The notes: generated by a model not told the origin, from the sequence alone. A stretch of 64,000 nucleotides of DNA from Laetiporus sulphureus 93-53 (GCF_001632365.1 NW_024468516.1:652177-716176); one strand, 5' to 3'; positions 1 to 11,522 are shown, numbered from the stretch's first letter. Made by a program: numbers and translations.

Positions 1-2706
1 TACGAGGTATGTCCCGAATGCGATCGCAGCAATGTGCAGACTCAATGTCCCACCCCACCAGATCACCGGTGTGCCGAGGAGATAGTATTTTGCCTGATTG
101 GATCCCCATCCGCACATACGCAATCCTAGGCGCAACCATGGCCAGTCGAGGGGCTTGGACGCTAAGATATCCTCCTTGTCTGGGTCAGGCACGAGCGCAT
201 TGTTGGTCGTCATCATGGCCACATTGAGGTGCCAGAAGTCCCTTAAGAACGATGATTTGTAGAACTTGCTGTCGCCCGGCGGCACTATAGGCATGCGTCA
301 GATATGAATCAAACATCCAGTGCGTATATTATACATACGTCGATCATTAATGTGCGTCTCCACGTTCCAATATGTGTAAATGTCGCTGGGGTTGTTCTCC
401 TTGACACAGCTGACCTCAATTTGCCTGAAGCCCCACTGAGGCAATATCTCATTGCCAGCTCGAAGGTAACAGCCAGTCGCCTGATGACGGAACCTAAGAC
501 GGGTCGTGAGCGAGTGTATCTTGTCGACATGACTCTTGCTGCCGCGGCGCAGGTCGTCGACGACTTCCACGACCCAGTAATCATGCAGGTCGCCGATAAC
601 GTCGTTCCCATATCCAGAGACTTCGTTGTTCAGCTTGGACACGGGAGCCGGAATAGAGTGAGAGTGAAGGTTGCGTTTCGTCGGAACGTGGTTTAGACGA
701 ATGACATCACCGTCGCCGAGGAACTTGATCGGATCCTCTGGATTCAATAATGGCTCGTCCCAGCGTGGAAGGACTACCCAGTCGTTGTTGTCGTCCTTAT
801 AATGATAGCACGTAACCTGCTGTTGTGTGGAACCATCCGGATACGTCTGAACATGAGAATGAAGCAGACCGCCTGCCCAACCCATGTTCTTGAGAGTAAT
901 CTTCGAGCCGTACGCAACCTCTGAAAACATATTAGCGGTCGGACGTATATGTAAGTCCGACAAACTACTAACCTAACGGATTCTGGGAGAACGTGTTCCC
1001 AATGAGGTTCGCCTGGAACAAAGAGCTCATCTTCGCATCGTCAGGACCCGAATGGTTCAGAATCATGAAGTGGATTTTGAAGAAGCTCAGATACAGCAGG
1101 AAAGGAAGGACGATAAGGCATGCGACGCGTGCACCCCAATGTCTCAATTGGTCGCGCTGTTGTGAATTTGGTCATCGGATGACAATGCTATAGATGGGGA
1201 GCACTTACCGTAGACATTCGAAGGTCACCAAACTTCTCCCAGAGGTCTTCAATTGTGTACAGACCAACCAGTGTCGTCACAAAAAGGCCCACCCATTTGA
1301 TACTGAGGCATGATGAACCGTCTTAACAAGAATAGGCAACGTGGGCAACGTAAAGTTACCTTGTGACACATCCTATCGATGCGCCTGTCAGCGTAAGCCA
1401 TAACCACCAATCAGGCGAGAAAGACCTGAAAATGAGGTGACGAATGTGACTAGTTTGGACTGAAAACGGTGACCTACTGATATTGTTGATTGTGTAACTT
1501 CGACAGACAGAAGACCGTTGTAAATGTGAAGAACAGTAGCATAGAATCCAAGAGGATGAATCGAGAGATACACAGCCAGCCAACGTCTATTCGCGCAATG
1601 GGTGAACGAACAAATGATGTCAAGGATTCGGACATACCAAGGAGAACCATTAGAGCTACCAGGTGGCATGCCTTCCAGGTCATACCAAGCTCGACAGCCG
1701 TGTACCAGCCTAAAGGGACTAGTGCCACTCCGAAGATCGCCATCATTACACGCATAGCCACGTATGGGACGGACTCCGGGTAGGTCGCTCCACTTGCGAA
1801 GTCGAACTGCCCATCATAACCTGACAACAGGCCTGCAAGACCGACAAGCATCTTGCCCAGTGGCGGATGGACATCGAAGTAGAATTGGCGCTTCAGGTAG
1901 AAAGAGCCAAACTTCCCAAAGTGCGCCTCATCCCAGATGACGAGGTTGGAATGACCGATCTTGTGGAAGCGCGTCCAGCACGAAAGAAGCGTGTATACTA
2001 TTGGGGGTATGTGTTCGAGGTTTTGCTGGATGAACTCTCCCTGGAAGACGCATCACGAAATGGAAGGGAAGAGAGGACGGATACTCACTATTGTGGTAGG
2101 AGGGGGCGGTGGTGGACGGCGCAGACGTCCACTGCCCAGAGGGCTTTTCAGATCCTTCATTTTAGAGTACACATCCTTCCCTTCGTCGTCATAAATCTCG
2201 TACTCTTTCTGGGAGTCGTATACATGTTCCTTGTACGCGCCGTTTCCGCTCAATCCCCTGGCGACCCTGCGGCGAGCGGTGTCCTCAGTCATGTAGTGCA
2301 GCGGTAGTTCCTCCTCTCGGTGAGAAGGAGCGGACCAGTTTGAACTATCCGTTGTAGGGTACTGGATTTCTTCGAAATCCGACGAGGTACGCGGAGAGCC
2401 CTCAGGTGTGCGGACGTTGATCACCACTTGCGGAGGCCTCATGCGCTGAATTCTGGGTGTGGCTGCAGTCGAGCCGATCACGGGTGGTACACGAGCAGCA
2501 CAGATGGGGTCAGAACAGCAGGATTCTCGTCGTCGGCAACAGGGATTTATACGTTTTGCGTTCGGAGGACGTCCTGCTCGGAAGATGCTGCGGGTATGAG
2601 CGCGCCGTACGACTGCGCGTTGTAGCTTTCTAGCGCTCTCACATCTCACAGCAGAATCCGTCTGCAGAATTTCTCTGCGGTCACGCACTTTAAGCTCTTG
2701 CGCCAT
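1..2706 (-). CDS. PMT2: Protein O-mannosyltransferase, PMT2 type (partial at 3' end)
   Basis: Transfers mannose from dolichyl-phosphate-mannose to Ser/Thr of proteins in the ER membrane. Reading the minus strand, a cytosolic N-terminus is followed after an intron (acceptor near 2052) by a first membrane segment and the loop IWDEAHFGKFG, then FYFDVHPPLGKM, the acidic donor-binding region typical of PMTs, then hydrophobic helices (1474-1850). Around 298-960 there are three MIR repeats (LLHSH, NLHSH and RHQATGCYL). The left 290 bases encode the later conserved region ending in further membrane helices; the C-terminus lies outside the window. DVHPPLGKMLVGLAG and the overall wording match PMT2 better than PMT1 or PMT4. 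The start at 2706 is uncertain: the first ~215 residues are poorly conserved-looking, and the first codons sit inside an inverted repeat, so a start near 2442 is possible. Confidence 0.9.
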
Positions 2707-2922
2707 TAAGCAAAGCTGCTTGTCTCAACAACGCCTTCGTTGTCGATTTTTGAATTTCGAGCCTGATGCAAATGTGCAATAATTATTTAATCTAAGCATT
2801 TTGAGTCTTACACCAAAAATCTCCAACGAAGGCGTTGTTCTCCATTCAAAAGTATATCTATCCTACCACTTTGCGAGTGTCTACATAGCAAATTGAGTGA
2901 GAATTTCTGCAGACGGATTCGG
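2653..2922. repeat. Nested inverted repeat over the PMT2 5' end
   Basis: Two nested pairs of inverted arms share one centre. Outer arms: 2653-2674 and 2901-2922 (22 bp, one mismatch, each containing CTGCAGA). Inner arms: about 2726-2750 and 2814-2838, built around CAACGCCTTCGTTG and its complement. Together they form a ~270-bp foldback. The outer left arm codes for residues near the presumed PMT2 start, so the element either supplied that start or overlaps the 5' UTR. It could be a small MITE remnant; I see no clear target-site duplication. Confidence 0.7.
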
Positions 2923-3310
2923 AAACACGATTTCGAGCATTTGAGCTGCCACCTATGTATATAGGCACGGGCCGCACGGCTACCACTTTACAAACTCAGC
3001 CCCGTCGCAGGGCTTGCCCACCCCCATGAACATATAACAGTAAAAGATCGACGCTCGTTTGCGCCAATTAGTCTGTACTCTGGACGAGAGCTCCTTCTTG
3101 TGCTCACGCTCAATACAATATTACAAATGAGCACGCATGATATGCATGGCGAGAGACATTCTAGTTCCAAATGACCAATTTGGCTATTTCAGTACGCCGG
3201 TCACGTGAACACGTGACGCAGTTGTTGCAGATTACGTAACTTTTATCACATAACTCATGCAACTCGCCACCGTCGCCCTCAAAGTTCTGCCCTAGGACTT
3301 GTTCATCACC

Positions 3311-3724
3311 ATGTTTACTTCATTTTTTGGGGTATTCACCATACTTTTCTCAGATATGATGTTCATCACTGAATGTGATTCATTGCCGTATTCATTCTGC
3401 TACAATGTGTTGTGTGTTGTTGTGTCACTGTTGTATCTCTGGCTGCTGTGGACAGGCTTGCACACCTATACGTTTGTCGGCATCGTCGATTGTGATACAG
3501 GTATGCCTTTTGTTGATACTGACCATGTACTTGTCAATCCCCTATTTGTTTTGATCCACTCTGTCACTCTGAGTGCTCTCAGTCCTTACAATGCTCTACC
3601 TATTGCCCGTCAAACACACCTCCTCACTGATTTGTCCACCACCGTTGGTCTCGATCCACTAGCTGTCCTCCCATCTTGTCAGCACCCCACTTGGACCATG
3701 TACTTTTACATGGCTTCGATCTGA
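3311..3724 (+). CDS. Unknown ORF in left palindrome arm
   Basis: A 137-residue open frame with hydrophobic stretches near residues 1-50 (FFGVFTILF and VVSLLYLWLLW). It resembles no family I recognise. It is duplicated exactly in the right arm. It may be a chance frame in a non-autonomous element: there is no splice structure, and codon use is unremarkable. Listed because the same frame is preserved in both copies, though near-identity of the arms makes that weak support. Confidence 0.25.
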   Translation: MFTSFFGVFTILFSDMMFITECDSLPYSFCYNVLCVVVSLLYLWLLWTGLHTYTFVGIVDCDTGMPFVDTDHVLVNPLFVLIHSVTLSALSPYNALPIARQTHLLTDLSTTVGLDPLAVLPSCQHPTWTMYFYMASI

Positions 3725-4412
3725 AGTTCGAACAAGCCATCCGATGCACCTGGAACTCCGACGTCCCTGCTCACGCCTGTGGTTCGTACTCTAGATCCAC
3801 CTTCAGCGATCCGAATTCATCATATCGCGGATGCTAATGAGACTTACCCTGCGGTAGACTGTGTGCGGCAACCGAATAGGGACCAGTTGTCTGGATGGGT
3901 TCTCGAGATGAAATGGAGAAAGCCTTCGACAGCTCAATGTAGTTGTACATCTATTGCATACTCCCCCTGAATAAACTTTGCATTGCTGTCATTTGGAACC
4001 GGCGCTTGACGCCTCTTCACCCAAGTGATGCTGCCCGTCCGCCAGAGCGCCGATTTGTCTAATCACGTGACAAAATACGGCTCGGACACCACTGACTCTC
4101 TCGACTCAACACTTGGGTGAAGAGGCGTCAAGCGCCGGTTCCAAATGACAGCAATGCAAAGTTTATTCAGGGGGAGTATGCAATAGATGTACAACTACAT
4201 TGAGCTGTCGAAGGCTTTCTCCATTTCATCTCGAGAACCCATCCAGACAACTGGTCCCTATTCGGTTGCCGCACACAGTCTACCGCAGGGTAAGTCTCAT
4301 TAGCATCCGCGATATGATGAATTCGGATCGCTGAAGGTGGATCTAGAGTACGAACCACAGGCGTGAGCAGGGACGTCGAAGTTCCAGGTGCATCGGATGG
4401 CTTGTTCGAACT

Positions 4413-4826
4413 TCAGATCGAAGCCATGTAAAAGTACATGGTCCAAGTGGGGTGCTGACAAGATGGGAGGACAGCTAGTGGATCGAGACCAACGGTGGTG
4501 GACAAATCAGTGAGGAGGTGTGTTTGACGGGCAATAGGTAGAGCATTGTAAGGACTGAGAGCACTCAGAGTGACAGAGTGGATCAAAACAAATAGGGGAT
4601 TGACAAGTACATGGTCAGTATCAACAAAAGGCATACCTGTATCACAATCGACGATGCCGACAAACGTATAGGTGTGCAAGCCTGTCCACAGCAGCCAGAG
4701 ATACAACAGTGACACAACAACACACAACACATTGTAGCAGAATGAATACGGCAATGAATCACATTCAGTGATGAACATCATATCTGAGAAAAGTATGGTG
4801 AATACCCCAAAAAATGAAGTAAACAT
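4413..4826 (-). CDS. Unknown ORF in right palindrome arm
   Basis: Mirror copy of the 3311-3724 frame with the same 137 residues. The two frames converge on the spacer, so readthrough transcription of either would make a self-complementary RNA. Confidence 0.25.
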   Translation of the reverse strand: MFTSFFGVFTILFSDMMFITECDSLPYSFCYNVLCVVVSLLYLWLLWTGLHTYTFVGIVDCDTGMPFVDTDHVLVNPLFVLIHSVTLSALSPYNALPIARQTHLLTDLSTTVGLDPLAVLPSCQHPTWTMYFYMASI

Positions 4827-5013
4827 GGTGATGAACAAGTCCTAGGGCAGAACTTTGAGGGCGACGGTGGCGAGTTGCATGAGTTATGTGATAAAAGTTA
4901 CGTAATCTGCAACAACTGCGTCACGTGTTCACGTGACCGGCGTACTGAAATAGCCAAATTGGTCATTTGGAACTCAGGTGGCACAACCCGAGCTAGAAAC
5001 ACAGGGAAGAAGT

Positions 5014-6769
5014 ATGACGGCTGCAGCTTCCTCGTACGTTCATCCTCCAATCTATTCTCACAACACTTATACCGTTCTAGAGTTGCAAGGGATGTGGAAT
5101 GAGTGGGCTTCAGCTCACTGCGTGGAAATTCACGAAGAGTCCAGAGGGTGCCCGCTCGAGAGCTTTTTCACGGATCTCATCACAAGCTTCAGGTTCCCGA
5201 TAGACGTTGCTGACCCTGATGTGAGCCAGGTGTCCCTTCCGACCTCTCTAGAGCCTTTGACCCCACAATGTCTTAGTTCGCGGATGGCCTCCTCCGCGAC
5301 CAACTCGGCCCGGAGTGGAAGGTCAAAATCGATTTCATGGTCTATACGAATCAGTTGGGGCCTGAGAACCCGTTCTTCAAGAAGCGCGCTCGCGAGCTCA
5401 TGACTAGCTACCTCACGTTCCGTAACGCGTTGATGGACCAGTCCAACGAAGCGGGATTGAGAAGGGGTGTTGATAACCTCCTCGATCTCGTATGGACATA
5501 CTCTGGACTTCAGGAAACCCTCTACAAGTGAAATCTCCTCTGTTCAAATTTCTTCTTTCGTTTAATCGTCTTTCCCGCAGGGTCAAGGCAAATCTCGCGC
5601 TTCCTTGCCCCTTCCTGAACCAGGCGCCCAAGAATGCCACTGCCGACGGAATTGTCACGTATGACCTCCTTAGTGCGGAGAACATAGATTTGGGGGATCT
5701 GGGGATCTCTCGATCCTGGTGCGTCGATATCAGCTCAGAAGACAGGCCACGCTCGTATCAGCCGATCGTCATGGCCTTCGAAACAAAGGCAGATGCCAGC
5801 AATGTGAATACTCGCACTGGTCTTCACCAGCTAGTAACGGGTATGGCAGCCGCTCTCCATCATCGCATCTCATTGGTCTGGAGGGTAGTCGCGACGATCT
5901 CGTTTATGGTTTGTTGCATGTCGGTAGCAAGCTCCGTCTATACGTGGGATACACGACAGAACGGAGGGAGCCACATAAACTCGACTCTCCTCCTGACTTC
6001 ATCGCGAGAGACGTGGTACGTGATTTCCTGATCTTTGCAAGTTGAGAAAGCTGATTGTGGCTGCCAGATTGTCCACCGGACGCCCTTGGAATGGTTCATC
6101 GAACGACCGGATGAGTTTATTCAAGCGTACCTTCAGCTCCTTGAGGTCGCAAGACGGTGCTGCAAAGACTTCGAGGCCCTCATCCAGCGCACCCGAGAGC
6201 GCCGTGGGAAGTTGCTTCACAAGGAGCCCTTGCACAAATGGCGGGTCGCACGCAATGATGGAAGAAAGGGAGGAAAGAAAGGACAGAATATGAATACAAC
6301 TACCGAAGAAACGGGATACACCGGTGCGGCAGACAATGACGATCCTATGGTAGAACGCGAGGCCGAAAGGCTTGCATCGGACGTGATGGCAGGGAAGGTG
6401 CTTTTTGGCTTCATGTTGACACATGTCACCCTTCGAGCAAAGGCTTTGATTGAGGACAAGGACAGCACGGAGGCTGAACGACTCAAGACTCGGATCTCGA
6501 CGTGGCTCGAGGCAGTGGAATGCGAAATTTGCCTTGAGCGAGACGCTGGAGCTTCCGGCATGGGTTCCGAACCCTCTGATTCAAACTTTGGTTGAAGATT
6601 CAATGGACGACTCTGCTCCCGGCAAGGTGCATGATTCCATTTGATCTGCATGATATCTGTCTATAACTGACTAGATTTCTAGTACTCGAAGCCGGAGATT
6701 GAAGGACACGCAAAGCGATTTGGCGGAGATGCCGGAGAAGTCATCCAGCAGAGATTTGCATTGATCGCA
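5014..6769 (+). pseudogene. Unknown fungal protein gene, frame-broken
   Basis: Protein-like segments run in order on the plus strand but in changing frames: TVLELQGMWNEWASAH (5069 on), DFMVYTNQLGPENPFFKKRA (5335), a clean 53-nt intron at 5528-5580, LPCPFLNQAPKNATADG (5600), IVMAFETKADASNVNT (5767), DDLVYGLLHVGSKLRLYVGY (5898), TPLEWFIERPDEFIQAY, and after a second intron (6627-6682) a last exon ending QQRFALIA-stop. Frame changes near 5280, 5870 and 6525 have no plausible intron. I read this as a recently inactivated gene, or sequencing indels. I do not recognise the family; FETK loosely recalls the E-x-K of PD-(D/E)XK nucleases, which is weak. It begins 40 bp from the palindrome edge. Confidence 0.6.
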
Positions 6770-7269
6770 TAACGGTCGTGTATACGTACGAATCAGTACG
6801 ACACATGAAGGACGGCCTGTTGATAGGGAATGGCCGATTGTACAATGTGAATGGGTCTACTGATTTATAACGAGATTGAAAGTTCAAGGACTGTGTCTCT
6901 CCGAGTGCGATGTCAGTGTTGATATCGGTGGCAGCCATTCGAAGGGGATGTCTGCTGAAAATGGGTGTCCTGTCGTCTTCGGCATGCCATGGGCATTCGA
7001 ACGTAAGTTTCGCCGGCGGTGACACGTTCGCTGCAGGAAACAGATCTGATCTCACTGCCACAATACTCTCACAGTAAGACACCGTCACTCGGGAGCATTG
7101 CGAGCGATTCTATAGCACAAAAAAAAACGAGAGAAAAGGCTACTTTTGACGGTAGAATACAGCAGATACAACGAGATCGTAGAAAGCGAGTGCTCCGGCA
7201 AAACCAACGATCGGCAACCAGTCCAGGAAGAAACAGGTGCCGGAACGGAACCGACTTGGATCACAAAGC
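6770..7269. other. Intergenic, no gene seen
   Basis: Stretch between the broken gene and the fibrillarin stop. Only short unconvincing frames, with a poly-A run at 7120-7128. Probably the 3' flanks of two converging transcription units. Confidence 0.6.
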
Positions 7270-8465
7270 TCATGCGTGTCGCTGGTAAACAGCTGTATCT
7301 TTGGTGTCAGACGTATGAACCACAGCCAAAACTATAGCACATACCAGATACCATCGCATGGTCACGTTCGTAGGGCTCGAGTGTGACCTGCTCCAAAGGC
7401 TTAAATTGACTCTCTTTCAAGGTGTTGACTTCTCGACTGAAGACAACCTCCGGGGGTGCAGTCGAGTCGATACAACTGGCCTTTATCGAAATAACGACAT
7501 GACCGCCGTTCTTCAAGAAGTACTGAGCATTGAGAATCACAAGGCGAGCCTGGTCTGGCTGGGCAACATCCGCAAAGATCACATCTACGGTTGAGAGCAG
7601 CATGCGGTATTTCTGTGGTGTACGGGCGTCCTCGATGATGGCTGCGATAGGAATCAGTCAAGTGCAAGCTACTGGAATGATTGAACACTTACGGATGACA
7701 TTTGTTCGCTTCTTTGCCATGTCAATCAAGTCACGGCCTGACCGCAACGAAAACTCAACAGCGTACACAACTCCTTCCTGAACCTTGTATGAGCTGCCGC
7801 TACAGTCACAATGTAGCTGGTACTCACTGGACCAACGATGTCTGCTACATGACTGACACTGGTTCCACTGGCGGCACCAAGATACAAAACCTTGCTTCCG
7901 GGATGTATATGAATGTGGTCAAGACCGTTGAGCACGCCCGCCGCCAGCTTGCTGCGAAACGGGTTCCATACTCGATACTCTGTCTTGGTGCCGTCGATAC
8001 CCCCGTCGATGGATATCCGCTTCTCGCCATATACTGCCACCCCAGGGACAAGGTTCTTCGTGACCAACATGCTGTCCTTGCCTTTTGCAATGAATATGCC
8101 AGGGTGACGGTGAGGCTCAAGAATGACGTTTGAACCGCCTCTCGCGCCTCCCCTTCCACCGCGTCCACCACGACCTCCTCGTCCTCGGTCGAAACCGCGT
8201 CCTCCACCTCCTCGTCCTCGGTCACCACCGCGTTTTGCGATTCCACCCCGACCGCCACCTGAACATCCATCAAGAACTACGATGCAGAATAGGTCAATGC
8301 TTGCTCACCTCGCCCTCGTTCTGGTCCGCCCCTCCCTCCTCTAAAACCACCGCCTCGACTGCCACCGCCTCTGCCTCCAAATCCACCGCGACCTCCTGAA
8401 GCGCCTGAGGGGACGTTAGACTCACTTCCATTATATCAGAGTGACTAGAGCATACCAAACGCCAT
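7270..8465 (-). CDS. NOP1: Fibrillarin, rRNA 2'-O-methyltransferase
   Basis: SAM-dependent methyltransferase of box C/D snoRNPs in the nucleolus. It methylates rRNA 2'-hydroxyls and histone H2A glutamine. Exon 1 is only MAFG. The next exons encode a Gly/Arg-rich GAR domain (8120-8410, RGG and RGGF repeats), then [39 protein letters not shown] (SAM-binding loop), [16 protein letters not shown], and [16 protein letters not shown] final short exon read with acceptor ATACAG near 7295 gives SAVYQRHA-stop, a plausible family C-terminus (usually VxGVYRP). At least five introns, two inside the GAR region. The start ATG at 8465 is the only one in frame. The plus-strand Pro/Arg-rich frames over 8120-8400 are antisense shadows of the GAR domain. 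Confidence 0.95.
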
Positions 8466-9065
8466 TTTTGTGGGCTGTTAGAAGAGTGGAATGTCTGGGT
8501 GGTCAGGCAGAGCGGAATTTGCTGAAATTTTGAAGCTGAGTTCACGAACGATCGAGCATTTCCAAATCCAGAAGCGATTATGTATATGAAGCAAACAAGA
8601 ACAAATATCCCATCCACCAATCGCAGGCTTCCCTGCTGACCGTCTGTCTAAGAAAATGAGCATGCTATCTGTACATATGCCATTAATTATGGCTTGCGAT
8701 CGTAGCCGGGTGTTTTCCCACCACAATTGATTGCAGGGCGAGCACATTCTTGAGCCGATACCGTAGTTTTGCTTGTTTATTGATTGGTTCATACTATTAG
8801 TTGCGGAACTCATGGTGTACTAACTTGAACAAGGACACTACTGGAGCGTAATTTTCTCGTAGTCAGGTATGTGTTCCCTTTGACGGCCCTGGACGAACGA
8901 GAGAGCGACTCAGCAAACGATGTTGCAAAATTAAGTGGCCGTTACACCTACGAAAGGCAATCTGGTAGAAGCCGTTGAGCAACAAGGACAAATACGCGAT
9001 TTGGACGCGTACGCGTTGCAGACGCCACCTGCAAGGAATATACGCTCTCTTTGATTTTCTCCAGA
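8466..9065. promoter_or_regulatory. Shared 5' region of fibrillarin and RPN8
   Basis: Six hundred bases between two divergent starts (8465 minus, 9066 plus). No convincing coding frame. It must hold both promoters. No obvious TATA element stands out. Confidence 0.5.
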
Positions 9066-10297
9066 ATGGTTGCAACAACATCAGAACAGGTCGGTGAACG
9101 CGCTCGGAATGCATCTGTAAGATTGTGCTGAGACGTATGCCTCACAAGTTAGCGGCACTGTCCGGAACTACAGTTGGTACGTTCAGCCATCCCCGCTCCC
9201 CGCTACCGCTAGGTAACAGCTGCACCGCCAGTTGTCCACCCTCTCGTCCTCCTCTCTGTCACGGACCACCACGCCCGTTCAGTCGCCCGCAGTTCGAGCA
9301 AACGTGTGATTGGCATCCTACTAGGCCAAGACAACGGCAAGAGCATCAACGTCGCGAATTCCTTCGGCATTCCCTTCGAGGAGGACGAGAAGGACAGCAA
9401 GACATGGTTCCTCGACCATAACTATATTGAGGGCATGTGGGAGATGTTCAAGAAGGTCAACGGTCCGTAGGTCGCTGCTCGTCGCGTGCTGTCTCTTGCT
9501 GACACTCGGTACGCTCTGCAGCGCGAGAACGGATGATCGGGTGGTACCACACAGGCCCGAAGCTCCGCGCATCGGATCAGGAGATTAACGACCTTTTGAA
9601 GCGATATATTGCGCGGCCCGTCATGGTCATTGTGGACGTACGACCACAAACAGTGGGCATCCCGACAGATGCGTATTTCGCAGTGGAAGAGATCAAGGAC
9701 GTGAGTTGTAAGGCTATATCTGGTTTGTTATTCATCGTGACAATTTTGCCTGAATAGGATGGCACAGAAACAAGGAAGACATTCCTCCATGTACCGTCGG
9801 CAATTGAGGCAGAAGAGGCAGAGGAGATCGGCGTCGAGCACCTTCTGCGCGACATCAAAGACTCCACAACGACGACACTCGCAACACGCGTTTCCGAGCA
9901 GCTGGCTTCGTTGCGAGGGCTCCAATCGCGTTTAACCGACATCCAAAAATACCTTTCGGATGTCGCAGCAGGCAAGATGCCAATGAACCATCAAATTGTC
10001 TACCATCTCCAAGACGCGCTCAACCTTCTCCCTAATCTCAGTGACCCAGAGCTTACACAAAGCTTTGCGACAAGTACGAACGACGAACTATTGGTCGTAT
10101 ACCTGAGCAGTCTTCTGCGAGCAGTCATCGCATTGCATGCTCTGGTCGACAATAAAGCCTCCATTGGGCGCGCGGAGCTGGAGGAAACCAAGGGTGTAGA
10201 GGAGAAGGACAAGAAAGAGAAGGTCGGTAAAGGAGAGGATAAGGAGGAAAAGAAGGATGAGAAGGCGGAAAAGGAGAAAGGAAAAGACTCGGGCTAG
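9066..10297 (+). CDS. RPN8: 26S proteasome lid subunit Rpn8 (PSMD7)
   Basis: Non-catalytic MPN-domain partner of the deubiquitinase Rpn11 in the 19S lid. Exon 1 (9066-9089) gives MVATTSEQ. Exon 2 starts at 9213 with [20 protein letters not shown], followed by [20 protein letters not shown] and [20 protein letters not shown]. Exon 3 (9522-9700) has [19 protein letters not shown] and [10 protein letters not shown]. Exon 4 (9758-10297) has the C-terminal helices and a Lys/Glu-rich tail, [17 protein letters not shown]. As expected for Rpn8, the JAMM zinc ligands are missing (WYHTGPKL instead of HxHP), so it is a scaffold, not an enzyme. Four exons with consensus splice sites. The length and tail fit PSMD7/Rpn8 rather than eIF3h or Csn6. 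Confidence 0.95.
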
Positions 10298-10796
10298 GAC
10301 GGCTAGGACGGCAGGCTTTGTTGAATCTGTCGCCACGCCCGGACAGTTTGTGTCGCAAGTTTATTCTTTATGTCCGCGGATTTGCTTGTCCATCGCCCAG
10401 CCTGAAACGCCTGCATTACCGAAAGCGACGCGGCGGTCAAGTAAGACTGCCTATACCTCATTCTCCATCGCACGCGCATCATCATGACAAGACGCAGTCG
10501 AGACGGCCTGTTTGTTATGCGATTTAGCGTATGTGAACGCTTTCATTTCCATCAACACGACGCTGAGCGCATATGATGACGCAACTGGTGAAGAGCACTT
10601 GATGCTGATCTTCAAATTAGCAGCGCAGAAAAGAGAGATGCAATTAAATTGTTATGCTTTGACGAAGTGTTCGATGATGATGCACATAATCTACCGACAA
10701 CAAGCGAACACCGTCCCAAGCACTGCCATCGACACAAGTTGGTTGATTGCGAGCTCCACCATCGACGACATGAAAGGGGACTGCTGTTACTTCTCC
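10298..10796. other. Intergenic between converging RPN8 and COX5
   Basis: Tail-to-tail spacer. Short frames only; no conserved protein or structured RNA recognised. It presumably carries both 3' UTRs and polyadenylation signals. Confidence 0.5.
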
Positions 10797-11522
10797 GTGA
10801 CGAACCCTTTGCCAGAGTAGCCCTCCGATGCAATACCTAGCGAAACACGCGTCAACAACATGCGCATCCGGCAGGGAGGGTATAGGCACTGACCGGAGAT
10901 GGGGTTCATTTTCTGTTCTAGAGCGCGTTTGTTCGAGGCCTCCTGCCATTCCTTGGTGATCGTCTTCGGCGGAGGCGCCGCTGGATAGAGCACGATTGAG
11001 ACAAACAAGAATGTATACACGGAGAGAGAACAACCAACCAAGGGTTTTCAGTGAGTAGTACAGGATGACTGTCGCCCCGAGACCAGCGGCGGTACCGACG
11101 AAAACCTTCATCGTGGTGCCCGGTGGGTTGACAGGAGCTCGTGGACCATGGGGTCCGAACGCGACATAATACGCTATGCGTCCGAGAAACGACCGCATAC
11201 ATCGTCAGCCCCGCTGCGCGCAACCAAATCGCAGACTGATTCTGCGACGATAGCGCGATGAGCACGCACCGGCCTTCTTCTCGTCAATGGAAAGTGTCTT
11301 CCAGTCCTTCTTCTGAATTTCCTCAAGCTGCTGGTGCACTGTAAGCTGCTCGTCGGGCGAGAAGTGCTCCCATTGCGCCTCGACGTTCGAGAGCGATATC
11401 GCAGACGAGGGTGCAGACGCGGCGGGGGAAGCCGCGGTGTTAGGCGCGTTCGCCGTCGCCGCGATCGAGCGGACGAGAGGGCGAAGGGCAACTCGAGGAC
11501 GCGCCAGGCGCAAGGCTTGCAT
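10797..11522 (-). CDS. COX5: Cytochrome c oxidase subunit IV (Cox5), mitochondrial
   Basis: Nuclear-encoded inner-membrane subunit of respiratory complex IV. Exon 1 (11270-11522) begins MQALRLARPRVALRPLVRS, an Arg/Leu/Ala-rich mitochondrial presequence without acidic residues, then SLSNVEAQWEHFSPDEQLTV and EIQKKDWKTLSIDEKKA. Exon 2 (11039-11173) has YYVAFGPHGPRAP and the single membrane helix VFVGTAAGLGATVILYYSL. Exon 3 (10894-10980) reads PPPKTITKEWQEASNKRALE. Exon 4 (10797-10836) ends GYSGKGFVTEK. All three introns restore the family sequence. An upstream in-frame stretch exists, but ATG 11522 gives the typical start. Its promoter and presequence recur as a diverged copy near 13.2-13.5 kb. 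Confidence 0.93.

Larger units (their letters stand above)
3163..4974. mobile_element. Giant palindrome: two inverted copies of an ~836-bp TIR element
   Basis: Arms 3163-4027 and 4110-4974 (865 bp each) are reverse complements. Reading them against each other I found one difference (c at 3758, a at 4379, a C/T transition). The spacer is 82 bp. Each arm contains a unit bounded by the 12-bp inverted ends GTTCCAAATGAC (3164-3999 and 4138-4973), plus a 28-bp inner stem (4000-4027 and 4110-4137). It therefore looks like two head-to-head copies of a short terminal-inverted-repeat element, or one foldback transposon. No transposase is recognisable. The flanks (CTA on the left, TCAG on the right) show no obvious target duplication. 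An assembly-made palindrome is an alternative. Confidence 0.85.

Noticed and set aside
3156..4981. Target-site duplication at palindrome edges
   Set aside because: Left flank ACATTCTA and right flank TCAGGTGG do not match.
6015..6040. 26-nt intron GTACGTG...GCAAG in the broken gene
   Set aside because: Too short for a fungal intron, and splicing it does not restore the downstream frame.
8123..8399. Pro/Arg-rich plus-strand open frames
   Set aside because: Exact antisense of the fibrillarin Gly/Arg domain.
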